This document shows positions 55,577 to 64,000 of a stretch of 64,000 nt of DNA, one piece after another (positions within the stretch are counted from its first letter, which is position 1; every line of letters begins with the position of its first letter). The translations under genes and the position numbers were made by a program. The notes below the pieces were generated by a model. It was not told the origin of the DNA. It saw only the letters and a program-made list of their open reading frames with translations, and searched no databases. This stretch comes from Alligator mississippiensis (lineage: Eukaryota; Chordata; Crocodylia; Alligatoridae). The stretch lies in NCBI RefSeq assembly GCF_030867095.1, contig NC_081830.1, positions 33,029,832 to 33,093,831 of the forward strand, read 5' to 3'.

Positions 55577-57060
55577 GTATTTACCTGCCCTTCTGATGTT
55601 GGGCAGTATAGCAGAGAGCTGGAGTGTGTTTAGACAAAGATCTGAGTGGTCCTTAGCGGTCACAGGGGCAGAAGAGAAAAATGACCAAGGTAAATCATTT
55701 CTCTTCTTGCATATTGTGGGGAAGGAAGCCCTGGGTGTTTGAAACACTTTTACCTTTGAAGAAGGCAGAATATGCAGTTAAGTGCAATACTGTCCAAATC
55801 TGAGGAGTACAGCGTGATGAGAAAGAATGAGGCTCCTGAAAGACACCAATCTTTTATGTGAAAAAAGCAACAGAACAAAGTAAAGATCAGGAACTAAGGA
55901 GACTGAGTAAGAACTGTGCTTTTGGGAACTTGACAGAATGTCTGATCAGAGATAGGATTATGTGTAGCATTGCAGACGCTGCATTACAAGAGAAAATGCT
56001 GCATGAAAGGGATCTGTCCCTAGAAAAGGTTGTACAAATAAATGTGCAGGGCAGCAGAAACTGAATGCATCACAAGGGTCCATGCAATAGATGTGAAAGC
56101 ATATGGCTAGTAGAGGCTTCCTCACAGAATGCAAGTTCCCATGGGAACTAAGGGACAGAAAGCAAAAGGAATGACATACACCAAATGTGGAAGGCAGCAT
56201 GGCCCCAAACGTGCTGCATTCGGAAAGCTCTGCTTTAACTCTAACTAGAGGTATTGTAGATCCCAAACACAAAACCCTCAGGTGTGCACTGCTGAGCTAA
56301 CACTGGAAGAGGAGTTTTTCATAAATACGGTAGCCAAGCAAAATTAGTGAGAGGGTCTGGGTTCTGCCAGTGGAAGTGCAAGGAGCAACGGCTTCATTTA
56401 AATTGGACACTGGAGCTCAGGTTAAAATTTTACCAGGGCAAGAAAATGGAAAATTAAAATTGAGGTAAAAAATGAGTCCAGCAAACATCAAAATAACTGG
56501 CTACTGAAGAACAAATATACCAGTGAAAGGGTGATGCATTGCTAGCATCCAATATAAAGGTAAAGTGTATAAACTGCCATTCATTGTGGCACCTGGGAAG
56601 GTGACACTAATTTTGTGTCTGGCAGTTTGTGAGACACTGAACCTAGTTACATGTGTGCTTGTAGCATAAGAAAACACAGCATTCATGTCTCTTGATAAGC
56701 CTCTTGAACATCACGTCCCAAATCTGGACAGTCTTCTTAGGAAGAAACCAGTTGTCTTAGAATACAAGAGGCAACTTTGTCCCTATGGGAAGCAATGCAC
56801 CTAGGGGGACACATGCAAATGCCATCATGCAGAAATAAGAAATCAGCCTGAGCAGTCTGTAGCAGATGAACTTTGTGTTGAGTGCAGAAGCACAACTGCC
56901 AAAAGTGCAAGTCAGTCAGATCCCAGGATACAGCCACAAATCTGGCAAGATTTGGAAGAAAAGCTTCCCACCAAAAACAAACTGGAAATCTGATTTGATA
57001 CTTGCTCAGTCTGAGAAGCAAGTGAGACCTCCTGAAGGGCTCACAGAGACTTGCTAAAAG
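55577..57060 (+). mobile_element. Ty3/Gypsy-type LTR retrotransposon fossil (gag-rich piece)
   Basis: Directly behind fossil A's 3' LTR. Readable fragments include FLHIVGKEALGVFETL-like sequence (about 55700), the Gypsy gag segment CAFGNLTECLIRDRIMCSIA followed by LHERDLSLEKVV (about 55910-56040), a cysteine-motif area near 56180 and a pol C-terminus-like QVRPPEGLTETC at about 57020. Most of pol is missing and the copy is heavily broken. No LTRs recognised. It looks older than fossil A. Confidence 0.6.
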
Positions 57061-57395
57061 AGCTGCAGGAAAGGGGGAATAGGAAAGTGAGTGGTAAAGA
57101 TGCTTCAGAGTGAAGTACTAGTAACCTCTCCTCTGTAGATGGGTGTTAATTCATTTTTAAGTTAACTGACTTGTGTAATTGTTAAAAGGTAAGATGTAGT
57201 GATAAACGTTATGTATGGAGATGCTCCCTAATTAGGATATAGTCCCTCAGTTAGAGAGCATGTAGTTAGTCAGTGAGAGAAACCAAGGGCCAGCAGATGT
57301 TTATCTACTGCTTCACACTAAGCCTTGATAATTCTTCTCATTCTTTACATGCTTGCATTTATTGAACCCAATGTTCACTGCATAGTTTTTTGGCC

Positions 57396-57862
57396 CCACA
57401 CTTCAAGATGAATGTGGACAGTGTCCAATGCAGAGCAACAAAACTGATTAGGGGCCTGGGAAGCAAGACTGATGAGGAAAGGCTGAAAGAGCCAAGAAGA
57501 GAAGACTGAGGTGGGTTGGGCAGGAGGAGGTGGTATGGGGAATGTTGGTAACAGCCTTCCAATACCTGAAGGACTATTACAGGGAGGATGGAGATGGGCC
57601 ACAGGGACAGGACTAGGAACAATAGCTTCAAGTTGCAGCAGGGGAAATTTGGGTTGGAGATGAGGAGGAACTTCCTACCTGAGGGTCAAGTATTGGAACG
57701 AGCTACCTAGAGACCTTGTGGAATCTCCACCCTTGGAAATATTCAAGGGCACGCAAGACAGACACTATGGTTTAGTCAGGGAGATCCTGCCTTGAGATGG
57801 AGGCTGGACTAGATGACTTTGTGAGGTCCCTTCCCTCCCTACTTTCCCATGATCTTATAATG
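57396..57862 (+). mobile_element. CR1 LINE 3' fragment
   Basis: GTGGACAGTGTCCAATGCAG, AGACTGATGAGGAAAGGCTG, GGCTGGACTAGATGACTTTG and GGTCCCTTCCCTCCCTAC form a CR1 3' UTR with the end at CATGATCTTATAATGG. Confidence 0.88.
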
Positions 57863-57986
57863 GTAATATGGAGCTGGTGGGGCTGGTGAAAGCACAGCCT
57901 GCTTTTCAGCACACATCATACAAGAGCTAGTAACAAGCTGAGCTCTTGGATGTCTGCCTGGCCCCTTCTTACACAGGCCTTGTTCC

Positions 57987-58743
57987 TGTCATGACCCAAA
58001 GGTCTGATTTTTGTGTGTGCTTCGGCACTAGAATTATCCCCGTGGGATTACAGCTTCATTGCACGGAGGAGTTCTGCTGCACAGAGAACCCGCGTGCAAA
58101 GGGGAGAGTTCCCGCCACTTTGCAGCTGTCTTTGCAGGGTGCATTTTCTTTGCAACACAGAAATGCACGGTGCAAAGAGTTCCTGCTCTTCGTATGCAAA
58201 TTCGTGTCCCGCTATTGGCTAGTGCTAAATTATTCCCACGTGGCGGCTAGCGATTGGCCTGCTAGCCATATAAGAGGCTTGAGCAGTTTCCGCCCAAGCC
58301 GAAGAGGACTCCACATCCATCTCGTGGGGACTCTGGGTGCGCGGCAGGGTCATCGAAGCCCTGTGTGTTACTCAGAGGAGTTTGGCGGCCTGATCCACCG
58401 CCCACCTCTTCCCGTCTTCGAGCAGTAACTTTCTATAAGACGTATCGACGAGTTTTCTATTTTGAGGCGCGCTTGTCCTGGACATCCGGAGTTCTGTCTG
58501 CGTGGAGCCTAGCAAACTCCACGTGATTGTTCTTGTTTTCTGTTTGTAACCGCAACTCAAGCAAGTTTTTCAGCCTGCACCGCGACCATCTCGGTGTAAG
58601 TAAACAATCTTAAAATCAACCGTTAAGTGTCTGTGCCTAATTCTAGCTCGACGCCCACCCTCTCCGACCCAGTGTGCCCGGGCTGCCGGCCACAGCCCGC
58701 GTGCAGCGCGACAAAGGGCCCGGGTTCGTGCCTGGCCCGCACA
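57987..58743 (+). repeat. 5' LTR of fossil B
   Basis: 757 bases from TGTCATGACCC to CGCACA. TATA-like CATATAAGAGGCTTGAG near 58267, hairpin CGTGGAG/CTCCACG at 58501-58523 and GGTGTAAGTAAACAATC near 58594. Confidence 0.93.
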
Positions 58744-60573
58744 TGGCAACGAGGATGGGATCAGGAGAGGGCTCGCTAGAGTTAGAATTAGTTGAGAACT
58801 GCCCTTGGAAAAGTGGGAGACGCAACGTAGTAAGTGTTGCGGAACTGGAGGCCCACATCGCGTACCACTAGGTGGGCGGAACGGGCAGGAGATGTATCCG
58901 TGGACACCTTTCGCTAAAGGGAGAAGAGGGAGCTTCCGAAGATGGAGCCCTAGGGAAAAGAGGTGTGTCTTCACCCTGCGGCGTTTGGGTGTATCATGGG
59001 TGACGAGCGGGTCCTGTACAGGCCCCTCGATACTGTGACCCTCGCCGAAGTCGACCCGGCGAGCGCAGTAAGCCCGACCCCCATCCGGGAGTGTGTCCGT
59101 TGCTCGCGGTGTGCCCGGGAGGTGGGAGAGCCGATGCCGATTGGCTGGCTTTCCCCTTGCATGGTAATACCTAGACTGAGAGGTCGTGATCGTCCATCCG
59201 AGCTCCGCGAAAACCCGGAGACAGAGGACTGCGCCGTAGATGAGAGAGTGGTCCTACGGTGCGACAAGGGGGGAGAGTTGAATGCAACTTTTCAAACTAT
59301 AACAGATCTAATGAATAAAACTCTAAGTTTGAAGACCCAGCTGCGTATGGCCGTTCGGGCGGTTGGAGAAGCAGCTGAGAAAGGGGATCTTAAACTGCCC
59401 CGACAAGATGGCGCCGAGCAGAGAGAAGACCGCGTGGAGAAGCCGGAAGAGAGGGATGGAGCTTCGGAGGAACCAGTGAGGGTTCGGCCGGTGACTCCGC
59501 CCAGCGACGTAGCGTCGATTCTGCCGACCACGCCCTTTTGCTGACGGGAGGGGGAGTCAAGCGGAGGAGTACATCCGCCCCTCCCGCCTGAAACAGCAAC
59601 AACCCCCACTGTAACGATAACTACAGCTCCAACAGAGACAGCAACAACAACGACTTGCAAAGAAATTGATCAGCCTGCAGCATCAAGCAGCCAAGTCGTC
59701 AATCCGCAGAGTGCAGTTCATGCTACTACCTATTACGCTCGCTCCAGAGCCGAACTGCAGAATTTGTGTAGAGAATCCAGGATCTGACCCGAGGAAACTC
59801 TGGCTGTGTGGTTGGGACGTCTGGTCGTGGAGCTTGGGTCCAGCCTCCTAGACCAGGAAGAAGCAAGCTTCTTGGTGAGACAAGCTTCATGGAGTAGGGG
59901 ACATGTCACCGACATCGACATGGTGGCGTTTAGCGTCCACTGGCCTATTCCAATTCCAGCACTTGTGGCAGGAGTGATCGAACAGAAGGCCCACGCATGG
60001 CACGACGGACGACCAGAGCGCACCGGTGCAGACCAGCTTGTACTGGCTATCATAGGAGTTTCGTATTGTGCCTGGAACCCAAGAGCATGTACGCTGGGAC
60101 TGACACCACTCCAGCGAATGCGACCATGGCCTCATCGTCACCTGCGAGACCCTGGAACTGTTCCGGTGACCATCGACAGCATAGATAGTTGTCTTAAGGT
60201 CTATGGGCAAAGAAACATTGTGGTTTTGCGAATTGTGCTTAACCCAATGGTCGATCATCCTGTGAGTAGTCTCCTTCATCAGTTGCCAAGACTGTGCGTC
60301 CTAATGGAGCCAAGACTGTCCAGTGATCGGGAATGTCAACGCCCGACTGAGACTCAGAACACAAAACACCGCGAATCCGAACGTCCAGTATTACGCCAGA
60401 GAACTCAAGAGGAGAGATACATGTTTGGATTCCTCCTGCAGTGTTCTGGACTTAATAAGCGACAGCTTCAGATTTTGGGGGACGCAGGACAATGGCAGCT
60501 AGCCTACGAGTTAGGTTTTCATTATCTAGAAGAAGGCGACGACGACTCCTCGACGATTTCGTTGAGTTGCTGA
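58743..60573 (+). other. Gag-like region of fossil B
   Basis: Counterpart of the fossil A region: same opening (MATRMGSGE), RECVRC, acidic middle (EDRVEKPEERDGASEEP) and conserved end (SRGHVTDIDM, GVSYCAWNPRAC, LGDAGQ, YELGFHYLEE). Fossil with several breaks; the C-terminal 255 codons are open. Confidence 0.6.
58744..58761 (+). promoter_or_regulatory. Primer binding site, tRNA-Ser(GCT) type
   Basis: TGGCAACGAGGATGGGAT, one difference from the complement of the tRNA-Ser(GCT) 3' end as I recall it; starts at the first base after the LTR. Confidence 0.8.
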
Positions 60574-60744
60574 GTGTGAAAAGAGAGAGAGCTGTCCAGT
60601 ATAGAATCGTGTTTACATATTTGTATTTAATAGTGATGATAAGTTTAATCGACTGCCTTATCGTGCGGTCCTGTGTGATTTTGTAAATAGTAGTGAAATA
60701 ACCATTTTAAGAGAGTTCTTTTACAGATCAGGGATTCGGAGTGC

Positions 60745-61011
60745 GTGGTGGAGAGAGGCCCCAAGAGGGACAACATCACCGAAAGGAACGAAGGCCTGAT
60801 GCGTGATTCCACCATGATGCCCACTGAAGCCCTGATCGTCCAGTTTTTTGTTACGAATGTGATTTTATGTATATGTGTGTGTGCCAGCTATAATTTGATT
60901 CAATCCCTTGAGGACGAACTTTTATTGTTAATTGATTTTGTGTTTGCTCGTTTAGTTTCACGAACCGTTGACAGAGTTATTAATAACCCAGATGATAGGT
61001 TTGAAGTATAA
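60745..61011 (+). other. Short hydrophobic open frame, 3' part of fossil B
   Basis: 88 codons between the gag-like region and the polypurine tract: a basic/polar start with an NIT sequon, then a hydrophobic stretch (ALIVQFFVTNVILCICVCA) that could span a membrane. A pyrimidine tract and CAG precede it (about 60715-60726), and the same TTTACAG|ATC context exists in fossil A (about 54348). Unknown protein; it may be an env remnant or chance. Confidence 0.35.
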
Positions 61012-61038
61012 TTCTATTGTGCCTTCAGCAAGGGGGGA

Positions 61039-61839
61039 TGTCATGACCCAAAGGTCTGATTTTTGTGTGTGCTTCGGCATCAGAATTATCCCCGTAGGAT
61101 TGCAGCTTCTTTGCACGGTGGAGTTTTGCTGCACAGAGAACCCGCGTGCAAAGGAGAGAGTTCCTGCCACTTTGCAGCTGGCTTTGCAGGGTGCATTTTC
61201 TTTGCAACACAGAAATGCACGGTGCAAAGAGTTCCTGCTCTTCGTATGCAAATTCGTGTCCCGCTATTGGCTAGTGCTAAATTATTCCCACGTAGCGGCT
61301 TGCGATTGGCCTGCTAGCTGTATAAGAGGCTTGAGCAGTTTTCACCCAAGCCGAAGAGGACTCCACATTCATCTCGTGGGGACTCTGGGTGCGCGGCAGG
61401 GTCATCGAAGCCCTGCGTGTTACTCAGAGGAGTTTGGCGGCCTGATCCACCGCCCACCTCTTCCCGTCTTCAAGCGGTAACTTTCTATAAGACGTATCGA
61501 CAAGTTTTCTATTTTGAGGTGCGCTTGTCCTGGACATCCGGAGTTCTGTCTGCGTGGAGCCTAGCAAACTCCACGTGATTGTTCGTGTTCTGTCTGCGTG
61601 GAGCCTAGCAAACTCCACATGATTGTTCGTGTTTTCTGTTTGTAACCGCAACTCAAGCAAGTTTTTCAGCCTGCACCGCGACCATCTAGGTGTAAGTAAA
61701 CAATCTTAAAATCAACCGTTAAGTGTCTGTGCCTAACTCTAGCTCGGCGCCCGCCCTCTCCGACCCGGCGTGCCCGGGCTGCCGGCCACAGCCCGCGTGC
61801 AGCGCGACAAAGGGCCTGGGTTCGCGCCCAGCCTGCACA
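61039..61839 (+). repeat. 3' LTR of fossil B with 44-bp tandem duplication
   Basis: 801 bases. The 44 extra bases relative to the 5' LTR are a tandem copy of 61543-61586 at 61587-61630, which contains the LTR hairpin. Confidence 0.93.
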
Positions 61840-61844
61840 GTTCC

Positions 61845-62823
61845 CCCTTCCTGGGCAGCTCTGCTCACCAGGCATCAGGTTGCAGGGAGTTTCTCACCAT
61901 CTGTGCACCCCGGGCAGGTCTTACATTTGGTTTTCAAGCCCTCTCTGCCCACCCCTTGGTTTCTTCATTTGTTGAACCATTTTGTTTGCCAAATCATCTC
62001 TCTCAATTTTTCTGTGCCCTGTTTTGCCTCCTGACAGTGCTCTGAGGACACGATGGGTTGTGAGGCAGGACTCCAAGCAGTGCCAAGGATTCAGGCACCA
62101 ACCCCTACTTGCTCTTTCAGATGAGATGCAGATGTCCCCTCAGCAGTCATTAGCTACTTGGGGGATCACAGTCAACCCCATGAATCAGAGGAGGCTGAAA
62201 CACTGCCCAGCGTTAGAGGATGCTCCCGAGCCACAGGGCAGTGCAATAAGCCAGGTGTGGTGGCACTTTGAGGTCAGTAGCCCTTGACCAGCTGAGTGTC
62301 TAGGCTCAGAGGCAGTTGTGCAGAGCCCAAGATTCAGGTGGAAACTCATTAATACTTTAAAGACTCTTTATTATCCTTCTCTGCCTTGCAGCACCATCAT
62401 ATACCTAGGGACACAATCTGCTTGTTCTCATGGAGGAGCAATGCTATTTCTACTGGGAATTGCCCCTGGGAGACCTTTTCCAAGCAGAGGATTCTCTGCA
62501 GAATGGGCTATTTTGGGTCCTAACCAGGAAACATGTTACATCAGTTTGCCTCTCACGTTGAGATGTCCTTTGTTTCCACTGCTTCCAGGAGAGACATCCT
62601 ATTTTTAGTTATATTGTTTTTCAAGGCGGAAGGCAAACTCAAGATGTACGTACACAGCCAGTCTACAGTCAGTATGTGGGACTGTAGCATGTGGAGATAT
62701 GCTTGTGCTTGCTTTTGTCTAGCTTGCTGAGGTGCCAGTGGCGTGGCTGTTCTGGCAGCCCAGTCTTTAGTTGTACTCAGAGGGCAAGGCAGCCTTGCAG
62801 AGCCATGTATAAACCCTATAGTG
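61845..62823. other. Intergenic sequence, nothing recognised
   Basis: Single-copy-looking sequence between the LTR element and the MITE at 62824. Open frames up to about 100 codons show no known domain or splice-bounded exon. Confidence 0.4.
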
Positions 62824-62996
62824 CAGTGGTTTTCAAACTTTTTTTAATTTGTAGACCCCTAAAAATTTGTGAATGGAGGTGCAGATCCCTTTGAATGGTA
62901 GGTGTGGGTATTCACATACTTTTGATCAATCATAGTCATCTTTCATGGACCCCTTAGATATAGAGGGGTCCGCAGACCACAGGTTGAAAACCACTG
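62824..62996. mobile_element. hAT MITE, 173 bp
   Basis: Termini CAGTGGTTTTCAAAC and GGTTGAAAACCACTG are near-perfect inverted repeats. Flanks CTATAGTG (62816-62823) and CCTTAGTG (62997-63004) match at 6 of 8 positions, a decayed 8-bp duplication. Confidence 0.88.
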
Positions 62997-63403
62997 CCTT
63001 AGTGTATTGCTATCTGTACTAGAGCTAGGTATGGTAGAGCTAGCTCAAGTATTTCTACACGTACTGAAATCAAACAGCTTTCATTTTTCTAAAAAGCAAG
63101 AAGTGCCAGAAAAATAGGCTTAGGAATTAGCTATGTTCCCTTTGGGGTCTTTCAGCAAAATTAAGGCAGAACTGGAAGATGGTTCATATTACCAGTAATT
63201 TGTGCCTGACTGAAGATGGTTTGTACTGCATGCAGCCTGGATTGAATGCGTCTACACATTGTTGGAAAAAAATAGAGGGCTTTTTTGTTTCTTTTCCTCA
63301 GTGTTTCCCAGCCCACTCTCTTCTGTGCACACTGTGAACTGTAGATTGAAGGTTCACCTTGTATTCTAAATCCTCATTGCTGTAGATTGGGTTCAGAATT
63401 AGA

Positions 63404-63797
63404 TTTGGTCTAATTCTGAACCCAACGGAATTCAGATTCAGTCAAGCGTTCAGGTTTAAATATAGATTTGGGTCTGAATTTGGATTCGAATTCGGGTTCA
63501 GATTCTGGTTTGGATTCAGACTTGGGTTCATATTTAGATTTGGGTTCAGGTTCATGTTCAGATTTGGAGTTGGGTTTGGATTCGGAGTTGAATTCAGACT
63601 GGGATTTGGATTCACGTTTGAATGTGGATTCGGGTTTGGATTCAGATTTGAATTCAGGTTCAGATTCAGGTTTGGATTTGGATTCAGGTTCAAATGTGGA
63701 TTCAGGTCTGGATTCAGATTTGAATTTTGGTTCAGGTTCTGGTTTGGATTTGGACTTGGGTTCATATTTGGGTTCGGATTTAGATTCAGATTTGGGC
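63404..63797. repeat. Degenerate hexanucleotide satellite (GGATTY/GGTTYR)
   Basis: About 65 units of GGNTTN-type hexamers such as GGATTC, AGATTT, GGTTCA. Because the period is a multiple of three and TAA/TAG/TGA are rare in it, all hexamer-phase frames stay open: minus strand Ser-Glu/Lys-Pro repeats (183 codons), Asn-Pro/Asn-Leu repeats (128 codons), plus strand Phe-Gly/Phe-Arg repeats. These are not genes. Confidence 0.9.
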
Positions 63798-64000
63798 TGC
63801 CCTTCCCTCCTGCCCAGTTGGGCCTCACAGGAGCTCCTCAGCTGGCTCAGTGGAAGCTGTGGACTCGCCATTGCTGCAGGGGCTCCAGGAGAGGCAGGGG
63901 GCACTAGGCATCCCCACGCCTGTGCCTGGCTATGGGGATGCCCCAGGCTTGTGGGCTGCACCGGTTGCTCCCCTCCACAGAATCACCCACTCACCTTCTC

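Larger units (their letters stand above)
57987..61839 (+). mobile_element. LTR retroelement fossil B, both LTRs, gag-like only
   Basis: Virus-like element of the same family as fossil A. The perfect 5-bp target duplication GTTCC flanks it (57982-57986 and 61840-61844). Parts: 5' LTR 57987-58743, primer binding site 58744-58761, gag-like region 58743-60573, 3' segment with a short hydrophobic open frame (60745-61011), polypurine tract (about 61028-61038) and 3' LTR 61039-61839. Internal length is only about 2.3 kb and no pol or env is recognised. The coding part is broken (several breaks). By eye the LTRs differ at about 34 of 757 sites (about 4-5%), suggesting tens of millions of years. Confidence 0.9.

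Noticed and set aside
63410-63961. A 183-codon minus-strand frame of Ser-Glu-Lys-Pro repeats.
   Set aside because: Hexanucleotide satellite; all phases are open.

Overview
The window is vertebrate nuclear DNA. CR1 LINEs at many ages, foldback hAT-type MITEs, a PROCR orthologue and long introns with exact mammal-like exon phases point to a sauropsid, most likely a crocodilian or turtle. That placement is an inference, not something the sequence proves.

Three host genes can be read. The first coding exon of TBCCD1 lies on the minus strand (1205-1549). A CpG-rich shared promoter region (1550-3094) with seven inverted CCAAT boxes separates it from DNAJB11 (ERdj3) on the plus strand. All ten DNAJB11 coding exons (3095-23022) can be placed with consensus splice sites and add up to 358 codons, the human length. 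About 9.6 kb downstream, PROCR (endothelial protein C receptor) is complete on the minus strand in four coding exons (34570-32642), all split in phase 1, giving 235 codons. The TBCCD1-DNAJB11 head-to-head pair is the ancestral arrangement known from human 3q27; PROCR beside it is unexpected, because human PROCR is on 20q11.

From about 34.6 kb to the end I find no further host exon. This part is a repeat-rich desert: CR1 fragments in both orientations (the longest, 40.6-43.2 kb, covers endonuclease to 3' end), hAT-like MITEs, satellites, a degraded Ty3/Gypsy fossil and three members of one LTR element family. The latter are a solo LTR (44148-44797, 5-bp target duplication CAGGC), a 5'-truncated copy (52123-55576) and a copy with both LTRs (57987-61839, target duplication GTTCC).

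This LTR family is the most unusual content. Both internal copies hold only a gag-like region and a short 3' segment, with no recognisable pol. The primer binding site matches the 3' end of tRNA-Ser(GCT). The first ATG is formed exactly at the LTR/PBS junction. The LTR carries a conserved splice donor and a small hairpin whose stem differs between subfamilies by compensatory changes. All copies are fossils. LTR-LTR divergence, counted by eye, is roughly 4-5%.
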